A stretch of DNA of 64,000 bases, from positions 62,001 through 126,000 of the forward strand of contig CAZGXI010000004.1 of assembly GCA_964529715.1 (NCBI GenBank). The letters are read 5' to 3'. A program made the position numbers and the translations under genes. Shown piece by piece: positions 24,116 through 33,857 of this stretch. Within the stretch, counting starts at the first letter, position 1, and each line of letters begins with the position of its first letter. Source of the stretch: CAZGXI01 sp964529715. Its GTDB lineage: Bacteria; Chloroflexota; Anaerolineae; Aggregatilineales; Ch27. Under the pieces are notes generated by a model. That model saw nothing but the letters and a program-made list of their open reading frames with translations. It had not been told where the DNA came from and did no database searches.

Positions 24116-26695
24116 CTACTCCATCCGTAGCGCCGCGCTAACCGCCAGCCGCCCGATTCGCCACGCGGGATACAGGCCCGCCAGCAGCGCCGCCGCCAGC
24201 GCCACCGCGAACGCCTGCGCGAACTCCCCCGGCGGCAGGGTCAGCGCCATCGTCCAGCCGAACGAACGCACGTTGATCACCGCGATCAGCACCAGCGCCA
24301 GGATCACGCCGATGGGCAGCGCCAACAGCCCTGCCGTCGCGCCCATCAGTCCGGTCTGGAGCAGGGTGTAGCGCCCCAACTGACGCGGCGTCATGCCTGC
24401 CGCGCGCAGCACGCCGTACTGCCGGGTTTGTTCCAGTTGCAGGGACATCAGCGCCGACAAAATACCGATGAACGCAACGACGGTTGCCAGCAGTTGCAGC
24501 GCCCCGGTGATGGCAAACGTCCGGTCGAACACGTCCAGCGCGCTCTGGCGCAGGGCGCGGTTGCTGCGCACGATCAAATCCTGTCCGCTTACCGCTGCCC
24601 GCACGCGCTCGATGGTCGCGTCCAGGTCTGCGCCGGGGGCGAGGTTCAGGCCGATGGACGACAGATACGGATCGTTGAAGTAGCGGCGGTACACGGTATC
24701 GGCCATCCAGAGCGCGCCCTGGTCGGTGGAATAGTCGTAGAACACGCCGAACACGGTGAAGGTCTGCGGCCCGCGATCCGTCAGCAGCGTGATCGTATTG
24801 CGCTCCGGCGTGATGCCGCGCCGGAAGGCGAACGGCTCGCTGACCATCACCTGCCCGGCTTGCAGTGCCGCCCAAAAATTCCCGCCCGGCGCATGGTTCC
24901 ACACAAAACGCCGCTGCCCGTGACTGATGTCCTCGCTCGGTGCGGTGAGATTGACCGGCGGCAGGTCAGGATAGTCCGGCGCGAGGACGGTCACGTTGCG
25001 CACGTGATTGGCCGAAGCCACGCCCTCCACCTGCAACAGGCGATCCACCAGCGTCGGATCGACGTTGGCGATCACGCGGTTGGCCGTGATTGACGGCGGC
25101 GACACGAAGATGTCCGATCCGAGCGTCACGGCCAGCCAGTCGGACACGGTGGCACGGAAGCTCTCCACCATCACACCCACGCCGACGATCACGCTCACGG
25201 CGACGGTCAGCGCGGCCACCGCGACGGCGGTCCGGCTGAGGGAGCGCGACACGGTGCGTGGGGCCATCCGTCCCAGCAGACCGAACAGCCGCGCCGTGAT
25301 CGGGGCGAGCAGGCGCATCCCGATCACCAGCGCCAGCGGCGTGAACAGCGTGCAGCCGATCACGATGGCAGCCAGGGCGGCAAAGCTGACCGCAACGCTC
25401 TGCGTGGGCAGGTTCAACAGCAGCACCCCGCCCAGGTTCAAGGCGACCCCACTGCCGGTGATGAGGGGGATAGCCCGCCGCATTCCCTGTTCGGCGTCAG
25501 AGCGGCGCAGCGTCCCAGCGGGTGGTGTGCGTGTGGCGTCCCAGGCGGGCACTGCGGCTCCAATTACGCTGGCAAACAGGCCCACAATCGTCCCGGTGAT
25601 CAGCGTACCCGGCGCGACGGTCACGCGCTCCACGCTCACGGCGAAATACAGGTCGCTGATCGTCTGCGCCACCACGCCGACCACTGCCCGTCCCAGGATG
25701 ATGCCCAGCGCCAGGCCGAGCACCGTCCCAATCAGGCCGAGTAGGGAGGCTTCGCCCAGGATGAGGGCGAACACCTGCGCCCGCGTCGCGCCGAGCGCGC
25801 GCAGCACCCCGATCACCGGGCGGCGCTGCACCACGCTGAAGGCAACTGTGTTGTAAATGAGGAAGACGCCCACTACCAGCGCCAGCAGGCTCAGGGCGCG
25901 CAGGTTGAGGTCGAAAGCGGCGATCATCTGGTCCAGCGCGCCGCTGCTGGCCGAAGGCGTGGTAAGGATCGCTCCCGGCGGCAGGATTGCCCGGAGGCGC
26001 TCCAGGTCATATTCCGGCGGCAGGATCAGGTCGATCCGGCTGAGCGTTCCCGGTTGCCCGACCAGCTCCTGTGCGGTGGCGATGTCTGCCAGCAGCAGAG
26101 TGTCGAGCGCCTGGGCACTTATGGCGTCTTCCGGCAGCAGGATACCCGCGATCCGCGCGTCGATGCGGCGCGCGCCCACTTGCAGGACGATGCCATCCCC
26201 GGTCTGCAGGCCGAAGTGGTCTGCCAGCGTGCGGCTGATCAATACCGTGCCCGGCTGGGTGACGAAGGCGTTCAGCGCGTCGAAGGCGGTCTGATTGGCG
26301 CCTTCAAGCCGGGTGGTGGTCAGATAGTCCCGGAAGGGTGCTTCGGCAAAGGGATCGATTCCCAGCAGACGCAGCGGACGGTTGTCCAGGCTGACGGCGC
26401 GCACGTAGGATTCGACAATCGGCGCGCTCTCGCGCAGGCCGAGTTCCACGCGCACCTGGCGGTATAGCTCAGAAGGCAGGCCGCTCGGCCCGCCGACGAT
26501 CTGGTGCGTGGCCCGCCCGGCGATGCTCTCGGCGCTGAGGGTGAAGGCGCGGCGCGCAGAGCCGTTCGCCAGGTCGATGGCGACGCCGACGGCCACACCC
26601 AGCGCCACGCCGAGCACGAGCAGCACACTTTGGAACAGGCGGCGGCTGACGTAGCGCCGTCCCAGGCGCAGGATAACCGGGCTAAAGAGCGGCAT
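24116..26695 (-). CDS. FtsX-family ABC transporter permease
   Basis: This 859-residue permease has an N-terminal membrane helix (about 20-42), a large extracytoplasmic domain and a first FtsX core (about 255-375). More helices near 405-460 and 480-510 follow, then a second extracytoplasmic domain and a C-terminal FtsX core with the pattern RQYGVLRAAGMTPRQLGRY. It belongs with exporters of the MacB/LolCE type. The ATG at 26695 follows AGGAGGTGAGGGCC and overlaps the end of its ATPase gene. Sequence similarity to the permease at 4471-6834 is general only. Confidence 0.88.
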   Translation of the reverse strand: MPLFSPVILRLGRRYVSRRLFQSVLLVLGVALGVAVGVAIDLANGSARRAFTLSAESIAGRATHQIVGGPSGLPSELYRQVRVELGLRESAPIVESYVRAVSLDNRPLRLLGIDPFAEAPFRDYLTTTRLEGANQTAFDALNAFVTQPGTVLISRTLADHFGLQTGDGIVLQVGARRIDARIAGILLPEDAISAQALDTLLLADIATAQELVGQPGTLSRIDLILPPEYDLERLRAILPPGAILTTPSASSGALDQMIAAFDLNLRALSLLALVVGVFLIYNTVAFSVVQRRPVIGVLRALGATRAQVFALILGEASLLGLIGTVLGLALGIILGRAVVGVVAQTISDLYFAVSVERVTVAPGTLITGTIVGLFASVIGAAVPAWDATRTPPAGTLRRSDAEQGMRRAIPLITGSGVALNLGGVLLLNLPTQSVAVSFAALAAIVIGCTLFTPLALVIGMRLLAPITARLFGLLGRMAPRTVSRSLSRTAVAVAALTVAVSVIVGVGVMVESFRATVSDWLAVTLGSDIFVSPPSITANRVIANVDPTLVDRLLQVEGVASANHVRNVTVLAPDYPDLPPVNLTAPSEDISHGQRRFVWNHAPGGNFWAALQAGQVMVSEPFAFRRGITPERNTITLLTDRGPQTFTVFGVFYDYSTDQGALWMADTVYRRYFNDPYLSSIGLNLAPGADLDATIERVRAAVSGQDLIVRSNRALRQSALDVFDRTFAITGALQLLATVVAFIGILSALMSLQLEQTRQYGVLRAAGMTPRQLGRYTLLQTGLMGATAGLLALPIGVILALVLIAVINVRSFGWTMALTLPPGEFAQAFAVALAAALLAGLYPAWRIGRLAVSAALRME

Positions 26696-27437
26696 GGCCC
26701 TCACCTCCTGTCCCCTCTCCTTCAGGGAGAGGAGATGGCGAGGTCATCGCCAGCGCGCCGTCCTGAATGCGGCACACGCGGTCTGCCAGCGGCAGGATGG
26801 CCGGGTCGTGCGTCGCCATGATCAGCGTCTTGCCGGCATTGCGGGTTAGTTCGAGCAGCAGAGCCAAGACGCTCTTGCCCGTCTTCTTGTCAAGGTTGCC
26901 GGTCGGTTCGTCGGCCAGCACGACCGCCGGTTCGCTGACCAGCGCGCGGGCGATGGCGACGCGCTGCTGTTCCCCGCCGCTGAGCCGGTCGGGGAAATCG
27001 TTGGCCCGATCTGCCAGCCCGACTCGCTCCAACAGGGCGCGGCCTATGCGTTCGCCATCCCGACGCTTCGCGCCGCGCAGTTCGTGGGGCAGAGTGACGT
27101 TTTCCAGCACGGTTAGGGTAGGGATGAGGTTGAAGAACTGAAACACGATGCCGACGTGATCGCGGCGGAACAGCGTCCGTGCACGCTCATCCAGCGCCGT
27201 GATGTCGGTGCCGCCGACGATCACTTGCCCGGCGTCGGGCTGGTCGATGCCGCTGATCAGGTTGAGCAGGGTGCTCTTGCCGCTGCCGCTGCTGCCGAGC
27301 AGGACGAAAAACTCGCCTGCCTGAATGTCCAGGTCGATTGCGTCCAGCACCGTGCGCACGCGGCCATCTTCGCCATAGGATTTGCTCAGGCCGCGCAGTC
27401 GAACGATGGGGAACAGGAGAGGTCCGTTGGGATGCAT
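26682..27437 (-). CDS. ABC transporter ATP-binding protein (LolD/MacB family)
   Basis: The 251-residue ATPase partners the permease whose start overlaps its end by 14 bases. Motifs: Walker A GSSGSGKS (48-55), VFQFFNLIPTL, signature LSGGEQQRVAIARAL, Walker B VVLADEPTGNLD and the ATHD switch. The last residues, SPLPEGEGTGGEG, are not part of the ABC fold. They are encoded by a GC-rich hairpin (CCTCTCC/GGAGAGG, 26714-26732), a known type of intergenic palindrome that has been read into the gene. Start chosen at 27437, as the upstream codons lack family similarity. Confidence 0.9.
   Translation of the reverse strand: MHPNGPLLFPIVRLRGLSKSYGEDGRVRTVLDAIDLDIQAGEFFVLLGSSGSGKSTLLNLISGIDQPDAGQVIVGGTDITALDERARTLFRRDHVGIVFQFFNLIPTLTVLENVTLPHELRGAKRRDGERIGRALLERVGLADRANDFPDRLSGGEQQRVAIARALVSEPAVVLADEPTGNLDKKTGKSVLALLLELTRNAGKTLIMATHDPAILPLADRVCRIQDGALAMTSPSPLPEGEGTGGEGHAAL
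26714..26732. repeat. CCTCTCC-TTCAG-GGAGAGG hairpin inside the 3' end of an ABC ATPase gene
   Basis: Seven-base arms around a five-base loop. On the coding strand this reads as part of the SPLPEGEGTGGEG tail. The product tail is typical of palindromic elements translated after insertion near gene ends. Confidence 0.65.
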
Positions 27438-27518
27438 CCGTAGCTCGTCTTCTGGTTTGTGTAATTCTGCACTATTCCGGCAAAGTGTACCGCAAAAGGC
27501 GGTCAATGGCCCGATCAA

Positions 27519-27549
27519 ACAAAAAGAGCGGCGGATGTTGTCCGCCGCT
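27519..27549 (-). terminator. Rho-independent terminator of rpoB
   Basis: On the minus strand a nine-base stem AGCGGCGGA/TCCGCCGCT with a five-base loop (27527-27549) is followed by TCTTTTTGT. It lies 30 bases beyond the rpoB stop codon and separates rpoB from the downstream ABC operon, so no rpoC is cotranscribed. Confidence 0.85.
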
Positions 27550-27579
27550 GTCGTCTCATTGCTTGAATGTCGGGCGTTT

Positions 27580-30500
27580 TTACTGCCCTTCCGCCAGGCC
27601 CAGCAGCCCGGTGGGCAGTTTGGGCGTGCGGGCTTTTTCTTCGTCTTTGCCGAATTTGATGACTTCGCCGCTCTCGCCGATGGCTTCGACGGCCAGGCCC
27701 AGGCTTTGCAGTTCCTTCACCAGCACGCGGAAGCTGGCCGGGATGCCCGGCTCCTCGATGGGTTCGCCCTTGACGATAGCCTCGTAGGTCTTGACGCGCC
27801 CCTGCACGTCGTCGCTCTTGACGGTGAGCATTTCCTGCAAGGTATGGGCCGCGCCGTAGGCTTCCAGCGCCCAGACTTCCATTTCGCCGAAACGCTGCCC
27901 GCCGAACTGCGCCTTGCCGCCGAGCGGCTGCTGTGTGACCAGGCTGTACGGCCCGGTCGAACGGGCGTGCACCTTGTCTTCGACCAGGTGGGCCAGCTTG
28001 AGCATATGGATGTACCCGACAGTCACCGGGCGGTCGAAGCGCTCGCCGGTCTTGCCGTCGTAGAGCCACTGCTTGCCGTAGATCGGGACCGGTTCGCCCG
28101 TGCGGAACATGATCTTGTCGGCATATTCCTTCAGGGCCTCACTGCTCAGGTCTGCTGGGATCGGCTGGTGGATCGATTCCAGCCATAGGCGCAGGGTGGT
28201 ATCACGGGCCAGCATATCCCGCTCGGAGCGTTCCTGGTCAGTCAGCGTTTCCGGGTTCATCAGCAGGATGACGTCGGGGTCGTAGCCTTTTTCGCGCAGC
28301 CATTCGCGCAGCACCGACCGCCGGGCATACACGACATCCAGGGCCAACTGCTCCTGGTCATATGCTTCCATGCTGCCCAGCCAGTGGTCGATATACAGGC
28401 GACGGGCCTGATCGTCATCTTCCAGGTATTCCGTCTCGTACCCGACCTCTTTGAGCCAGGCCCAGGCGCGGGCGGTGACATCTTTCCAGGCCTGGTCGAT
28501 CATCCAGGCGCGGCCCAGTTCGGCCTCGATTTCTTCCTCAGTCGCGCCGTCGAATACCGGTGTGATGGCCCGGAAGCCCAGCCGATCTGCGGCCCAGCCG
28601 AGGTGTGTTTCGAGCACCTGGCCGATGTTCATTCGGCCCGGCACGCCCAGCGGGTTCAGGATGATCTCAATCGGGGTGCCGTCTTCCAGGAAAGGCATAT
28701 CGGCGATGGGCACAACCTTCGAGATGACGCCCTTGTTGCCGTGCCGGCCGGCCATCTTGTCGCCCTGTGTGAGTTTGCGCTTCTGGGCCACGCTCACGCG
28801 CACCATCTGATCCACGCCGGCAGGCAGGTCGCGGTGCTCCTCGCGGGTGAAAATTTTCACGTCCACCACCTTGCCTTTTTCGCCATGCGGCAGGCGGAGC
28901 GACGAGTCCTTCACCTCGCGGGCTTTCTCGCCGAAGATCGCCCGCAGCAGCTTTTCCTCCGGGCTGAGTTCCTTCTCGCCCTTTGGCGTGATCTTGCCGA
29001 CCAGGATGTCGTTCGGGCCGACCTCAGCCCCTACGCGCACGATACCCTGCTCGTCCAGGTTCTTAAGGGCTTCTTCACCCACGTTGGGAATGTCGTAGGT
29101 GATTTCCTCCGGGCCAAGCTTGGTGTCGCGCGCCTCGATCTCGTGCTTTTCGATGTGGATGCTGGTGAACTTGTCGTCGCGGATCAACTGCTCGCTGACC
29201 AGCAGCGCGTCCTCGTAGTTGCCGCCTTCCCAACTAATGAAGGCGCACAACACGTCATGGCCCAGGGCCAAGTTACCGTGTACGGTCGAGGAGCTATCTG
29301 CAATGATCTGGCCGCGATGGACGATCTGTCCTTTGGAAACAATCGGGCGCTGGTCGATGCAGGTCGATTGGTTGGAACGGTTATACTTCCGCAGGCGGTA
29401 GACCCGTTCGCCGGTGGCCGTGCGCAACACAATCCGGTCGCCCTCAACGTTGATTACTTCGCCGTCGGTGTCGGCGACGAGCACCTGCCCGCTGTCATAG
29501 GCTGCCTGCTCTTCCACGCCGGTGCTGACAATGGGCACATCCGGCAGGAGCAGCGGGACGGCCTGCCGCTGCATGTTCGATCCCATCAGAGCGCGGTTGG
29601 CGTCGTCGTGTTCCAGGAAGGGGATCAGGGCGGCGCTGATGCCCACGATCTGGCGTGGGGCTACGTCCATATAGTCCACGCGGTCAGCGGAGGTGAACAA
29701 GAATTTTTGGTGATAGCGCGCCGACACGCGCGAGCTGGTAAACTGCCCCAGATCGTCCAGAGGGGCATTGGCCTGCGCAATAAAGTAGAAGTCCTCTTCG
29801 TCAGCGGAGAGGTAATGCACCTCGTTGGTGACGAACAGGCGAACCGGCACTTCCTTGATCCCGGCGTTGATCAGCCGCTGTCGCAGCCCTTCGTCTACAA
29901 CGGTGCCTTCCTCAGCCAGGACCTTGTTGCCGTCCGGCTCGGTTACATCCTCGCGCAGGGCGCGCCCGATCAGGCGCGGGTCGTCTACCGGCAGGGACTT
30001 GAACACCTTGCGGTAGGGCGTCTCGATGAAGCCGTATTCGTTGACGCGGGCGTAGCTGGCGAGGCGACCGATCAGGCCGATGTTGGGGCCTTCCGGGGTC
30101 TCGATGGGGCAGATGCGCCCATAATGGCTATGGTGTACGTCGCGCACGTCGAAGCCGGCGCGCTCACGGCGTAGGCCACCCGGCCCCAACGCCGACAGGG
30201 TGCGCTTGTGCGTCAGTTCGGCCAGCGGATTTGTCTGGTCCATGAACTGGCTGAGCTGGCTGGAGCCGAAGAATTCACGGATGGCGGCCACCACTGGGCG
30301 GATATTCACCAGCGTGACCGGCGTGATATTCTCGTTCTCGCGGATTGACATGCGCTCACGCACCACGCGCTCGGTACGGCGCAGGCCGATGCGCAGTTTG
30401 TTTTGGATCAGTTCGCCGACCGTTTTGACGCGGCGGTTGCCCAGATGGTCGATGTCGTCCGGGTCAGCCGTGCCGTTGTTGATCTGAATCATGCGGCGTA

Positions 30501-31497
30501 CCAGTTCCACCAGGTCCAGCTTGGTGACGGTGCGCGTGGTGCGTGGAATCTGGGTATCCAGCCGCAGGCGCTGGTTCAGCTTGTAACGCCCGAAGCGGTC
30601 CAGGTCATAGCGGCGCTGATCGAACAACTGGCTTTCCAGATATTCGCGGGCGTTGTCCAGGGTCGGCGGGTCGCCGGGGCGCATCCGTTTGTAGAACTCC
30701 AACAGCGCCGCCTCGCCGATGGTCTGGTGCTCTTTCAGCTCCCAGTTCGGCTCCATCTTCATCGTGCCGATGATGTAATGGTGGTCCGGGTCGTTGTCGG
30801 TGTCGGCATAAAGGGCCAACAGTTCTTCGTCGGTGCCCTCTTTGATTGGGGAAATGTCGTCGTAGCCGTCCTTGACGGCGGCCAGGGCGCGCAGCAGGAT
30901 CGTCACCGGCACGGTGCGCTTGCGGTTGAATTTGATGGTGATGTAGTCGCTCTTGCGGGTTTCAAACTCCATCCACGCGCCGCGATCGGGGATCAGCTTG
31001 GCGGTCGAGAGCGAGCGCCCGGTGGCGCGGTCTTCCTCGGCGCCGAAGTACGCGCCAGGGCTGCGGATCAATTGGCTGACGACGACGCGCTCTGTCCCGT
31101 TGATGATAAAGGTGCCCTTTGCCGTCATCAGCGGAAAGTCGCCCAGAAAGATGTCCGACACGGTGACTTCGTCGCCTGCCTCGCGGTTGAGCAGCGCCAC
31201 ACGGATGTACAGCGGCGCGGCGAAGGTCATGTCCCGTTCCAGACACTCTTCCTCGCCGTATTTGGGTTCTTCGAACCAGTATTTGAGGCCGAACTGTTGG
31301 GCTTCGGGGCTGTGGCCAGGAAAGTACAGTTGCAGGTTGCCGTTGAAACTTTCGATGGGGCTGATTTCGTCAAAGAGGACGCCCAGTCCCTCCTCGATGA
31401 ACCAGTTGAACGAGTTCAACTGAACTTCAATCAGCGAAGGAAGTTGGTGGATATCGTGAGTTCGTGCGTAGTTTTTACTGCCCAGCCGCCGTCTCAT
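27580..31497 (-). CDS. rpoB: DNA-directed RNA polymerase subunit beta
   Basis: The 1305-residue protein is RpoB, the beta subunit of the core polymerase. Landmarks are the N-terminal LIEVQLNSFNWF, the fork-loop/rifampicin cluster SSQLSQFMDQTNPLAELTHK, GRICPIETPEGPNIGLIG, the MAGRHGNKGVISKVVPIADMPF block and the C-terminal switch region with EMEVWALEAYGAAHTLQEML. The residue equivalent to E. coli Arg529 is Thr433. AAGGAG stands six bases before the ATG. A strong promoter lies about 130 bases upstream and a terminator follows directly. Neither rplL nor rpoC is adjacent. Confidence 0.98.
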   Translation of the reverse strand: MRRRLGSKNYARTHDIHQLPSLIEVQLNSFNWFIEEGLGVLFDEISPIESFNGNLQLYFPGHSPEAQQFGLKYWFEEPKYGEEECLERDMTFAAPLYIRVALLNREAGDEVTVSDIFLGDFPLMTAKGTFIINGTERVVVSQLIRSPGAYFGAEEDRATGRSLSTAKLIPDRGAWMEFETRKSDYITIKFNRKRTVPVTILLRALAAVKDGYDDISPIKEGTDEELLALYADTDNDPDHHYIIGTMKMEPNWELKEHQTIGEAALLEFYKRMRPGDPPTLDNAREYLESQLFDQRRYDLDRFGRYKLNQRLRLDTQIPRTTRTVTKLDLVELVRRMIQINNGTADPDDIDHLGNRRVKTVGELIQNKLRIGLRRTERVVRERMSIRENENITPVTLVNIRPVVAAIREFFGSSQLSQFMDQTNPLAELTHKRTLSALGPGGLRRERAGFDVRDVHHSHYGRICPIETPEGPNIGLIGRLASYARVNEYGFIETPYRKVFKSLPVDDPRLIGRALREDVTEPDGNKVLAEEGTVVDEGLRQRLINAGIKEVPVRLFVTNEVHYLSADEEDFYFIAQANAPLDDLGQFTSSRVSARYHQKFLFTSADRVDYMDVAPRQIVGISAALIPFLEHDDANRALMGSNMQRQAVPLLLPDVPIVSTGVEEQAAYDSGQVLVADTDGEVINVEGDRIVLRTATGERVYRLRKYNRSNQSTCIDQRPIVSKGQIVHRGQIIADSSSTVHGNLALGHDVLCAFISWEGGNYEDALLVSEQLIRDDKFTSIHIEKHEIEARDTKLGPEEITYDIPNVGEEALKNLDEQGIVRVGAEVGPNDILVGKITPKGEKELSPEEKLLRAIFGEKAREVKDSSLRLPHGEKGKVVDVKIFTREEHRDLPAGVDQMVRVSVAQKRKLTQGDKMAGRHGNKGVISKVVPIADMPFLEDGTPIEIILNPLGVPGRMNIGQVLETHLGWAADRLGFRAITPVFDGATEEEIEAELGRAWMIDQAWKDVTARAWAWLKEVGYETEYLEDDDQARRLYIDHWLGSMEAYDQEQLALDVVYARRSVLREWLREKGYDPDVILLMNPETLTDQERSERDMLARDTTLRLWLESIHQPIPADLSSEALKEYADKIMFRTGEPVPIYGKQWLYDGKTGERFDRPVTVGYIHMLKLAHLVEDKVHARSTGPYSLVTQQPLGGKAQFGGQRFGEMEVWALEAYGAAHTLQEMLTVKSDDVQGRVKTYEAIVKGEPIEEPGIPASFRVLVKELQSLGLAVEAIGESGEVIKFGKDEEKARTPKLPTGLLGLAEGQ

Positions 31498-31632
31498 GAG
31501 CGCTCCTTTAAAGATGTACTGCTAAGCACCCGCAATAAAACGCGATTCGTTCTCAAAACAGCGATTTTTCGTTGCTTTCAGGACTACCACTATCATGGGC
31601 AAGAGCACGAGGCAGAAATACTGCAAATTAGT

Positions 31633-31661
31633 ATTTTAGGCAAAAGTCGCTTGCATGTCAA
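31633..31661 (-). promoter_or_regulatory. Strong sigma-70-like promoter of rpoB
   Basis: On the minus strand TTGACA (31656-31661) and TAAAAT (31633-31638) are separated by exactly 17 bases. The predicted start is near 31626, giving an untranslated leader of about 130 bases before rpoB. I see no clear attenuator hairpin in that leader. Confidence 0.75.
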
Positions 31662-31726
31662 TACCCGTTTCTTGGCGTTGCCGATTTAAGATGTGCTTAG
31701 CGCGTGTGATGAATTTTTGCACGTTC

Positions 31727-31856
31727 GCCAGGGAATGCATTCCCTGGCTAGGGGTGTAAAGTCCACTGGAGTGGACTCGAAGCCTCCCTGCTGGGCCCGT
31801 TTTCAGTCCGCTGAAGCGGACTTTTCTTGCGTAGTCGGGGATGTGAGTCTCCGGCG
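31727..31856. repeat. Cluster of four palindromic elements between pcm and rpoB
   Basis: Four inverted repeats occur within 130 bases: a 22-bp perfect palindrome with half-site GCCAGGGAATG (31727-31748); AGTCCACT-GG-AGTGGACT (31760-31777); AGTCCGCT-GA-AGCGGACT (31805-31822); and a degraded copy of the CCGGGGACTTGAGTC type (31831-31856). The third resembles the terminator hairpin after rqcH. The gap between the pcm stop and rpoB start is about 396 bases. It holds only these repeats and the rpoB promoter and leader. Confidence 0.8.
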
Positions 31857-31893
31857 TTCCAACAGCGCGAACGCGAAGGGTTCATCCCACGTT

Positions 31894-32547
31894 CTAGCGC
31901 GGAGTCGGCTCGCGGAAGCCGTAGCGCCCATAGAGCAGCACGAACATCACCGGCGCAATGCGCTCGATGTGCCAGGTTTCCCCTGTGCGCCAGATATGTT
32001 CCAGAACTTGATGTTCGCGGTTGCCGACCGGCAGGATCATACGCCCACCATCGGCAAGCTGGCTACGCAGCGGGCCGGGGATGGCCGGGGCTGCTGCCGA
32101 GACGAGAATAGCGTCGAATGGGGACATATCAGCCAGGCCCTGGCTGCCGTCGCCGACCAAGACTTCGACGTTGCGATAACCCAGGCCGGTCAGACGTGTG
32201 GCCGCCTGGTTGGCCAGCACCGGGTCACGTTCCAGGCTATAGACCTGGCTGGCAAGCTCGCACAGGATGGCCGTCTGATAACCTGAGCCGGTGCCGACTT
32301 CTAGCACGACTTCGTGCCCGCTGAGCATGAGATACTGCGTCATCAGCGCCACGATATACGGCTGGGAGATGGTCTGGTCGCGCCCGATGGGTAGCGGACC
32401 GTCGCGGTAAGCCAGGTGTTGCAGGTCCGGCGGCACAAAGACGTGGCGCGGTACTTTACGCATGGCCGCCAAAACACGCGGATCGGTGATGTTGCGGCCT
32501 TCCAATTGCTCGATCACCATCTGTTCGCGTTGTGCCGTGTGATCCAT
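31894..32547 (-). CDS. pcm: Protein-L-isoaspartate O-methyltransferase
   Basis: Pcm methylates isoaspartyl residues in damaged proteins so they can revert to aspartate, using SAM. The 217-residue protein has RHVFVPP near residue 35, the substrate motif GRDQTISQPYIVALMTQ (55-71), the SAM-binding EVGTGSGYQTAIL (83-95) and YSLERD. It has the usual length for the bacterial family. It lies 75 bases downstream of the AI-2E-type permease gene; a TATAAT on the minus strand at 32592-32597 may give it its own promoter, although no matching -35 is obvious. Confidence 0.93.
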   Translation of the reverse strand: MDHTAQREQMVIEQLEGRNITDPRVLAAMRKVPRHVFVPPDLQHLAYRDGPLPIGRDQTISQPYIVALMTQYLMLSGHEVVLEVGTGSGYQTAILCELASQVYSLERDPVLANQAATRLTGLGYRNVEVLVGDGSQGLADMSPFDAILVSAAAPAIPGPLRSQLADGGRMILPVGNREHQVLEHIWRTGETWHIERIAPVMFVLLYGRYGFREPTPR

Positions 32548-32622
32548 CCCCGCAGACTCCCTGACTTCACGCTGATGGATTACCTCGCATTATTATACAC
32601 CAACCCGCAGCGCCGCGCAGTC

Positions 32623-33735
32623 CTAGACTCCGTCCGGCTCCAGCGTGTCCGGTGTGTGCGCGGCGGGGGCTTCGCGGTCGCCCAGGATGTCTTTGACGTA
32701 GATTTCCTCGACCAACACCATCACCATCGCCGTCAGCGGAACGGCCAGCAGCAGCCCCATGAACCCTAGAAAGATGCCGGCCACAATCTGCCCGACCAGC
32801 ACCAGTACCGGTGGCAGTTTAATCTGTTCCGACATCAGCCAGGGACCGACGATCTGGCTCTCCACCAGACTCAGGCCGTAGATCAACAGGATCACCCAGG
32901 GCCAGCGTTCAGGCGTGTTGACAATGGCGACCGCCAGCGTCGGGATCAGTGCCACCAGCGGGCCGAAATTGGGCACAAAGGAAAACACGCCGTTGATTGT
33001 TCCCAGCGCCGGGGCCAGCGGAATGCCCAACAGGCTGAGACCGATGAACGTGCCCACGCCCATCAGTAGCATCGAGGTCAGTTTGGCCTGCAAGAAGCCG
33101 CGCAGGGTCAGGTCCAGGCGCTCCAAAATCTGCTGTGCACGGGGACGATAAGGGATGGGTACCAGTTTGATCGCGCCCCGCTGGTACAGTTCTGGCTCGG
33201 TGATGAAGTACAGGCTCATAAAAAGCACCACAATCAGGCCAACCAATGTGTTGGCAATGCCACCCAAAAAGGGGAACAGAGCCGACGTGATGTTCTGTAC
33301 CACCCCCCCTAACTGTTCCAGGATCGGCCCCAGGCTGGTCAGATCGATCTGAGCCAGCAGTTGGGCCAGCGCAGGAAACTGCGCGTTTAACTGCCCGCTA
33401 TTGATGAACTCCTGCACCTGTTCGATGGCCTGAGGGATGATCCGGGCAAGCACGACGAACTGCTCGACCAAGCCGGGTACAACCAGCAACACGGCCAGCA
33501 CAACTACCACCAACATCAGCAGCAGCGAGATCACCACTGCCAGGTTATGCGGCACTCCGCGTCGGAGGAAGAAGCGGATCGGCGCGCTGACCAACACGGC
33601 CAGGATCACCGAGGCCAGCAGCAGCAACATGATGTCGCGCACCAGCCACAAGGCGATAGCCCCGATGACGATCAGAAAAGCAACCAGGACCCAGCGCGTC
33701 GTGAGGCCGAGTTGGTTGTTGTTTGCAGTGACCAC
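32623..33735 (-). CDS. AI-2E family (UPF0118) transmembrane transporter
   Basis: The 370-residue membrane protein has two helices near the N-terminus (about 15-52), a third near 62-85, an extended loop region (about 90-150), and a C-terminal set of four to five helices with LGTINGVFSFVPNFGPLVALIPT and LVGQIVAGIFLGFMGLLLAVPLTAM. These are hallmarks of the AI-2E/TqsA/YdiK family, whose characterised members export autoinducer-2, sodium or other small solutes. The actual substrate is unknown. GTG start; a weak purine-rich site precedes it. Confidence 0.9.
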   Translation of the reverse strand: MVTANNNQLGLTTRWVLVAFLIVIGAIALWLVRDIMLLLLASVILAVLVSAPIRFFLRRGVPHNLAVVISLLLMLVVVVLAVLLVVPGLVEQFVVLARIIPQAIEQVQEFINSGQLNAQFPALAQLLAQIDLTSLGPILEQLGGVVQNITSALFPFLGGIANTLVGLIVVLFMSLYFITEPELYQRGAIKLVPIPYRPRAQQILERLDLTLRGFLQAKLTSMLLMGVGTFIGLSLLGIPLAPALGTINGVFSFVPNFGPLVALIPTLAVAIVNTPERWPWVILLIYGLSLVESQIVGPWLMSEQIKLPPVLVLVGQIVAGIFLGFMGLLLAVPLTAMVMVLVEEIYVKDILGDREAPAAHTPDTLEPDGV

Positions 33736-33857
33736 TGCACCACCGCCTGCAAGATATGCCGCTGATCGGGAATGAGCAAGACGCCTGCGCCAGTTGTTAT
33801 TGTAGCAGATTGAGGTACGCTCTGACCACAGGTCTATCCGCGCTGCTGCCCAAACGG

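Noticed and set aside
28384..30174. 596-codon open frame antisense to rpoB
   Set aside because: It is a composition artefact opposite a highly conserved gene and has no recognisable motif.
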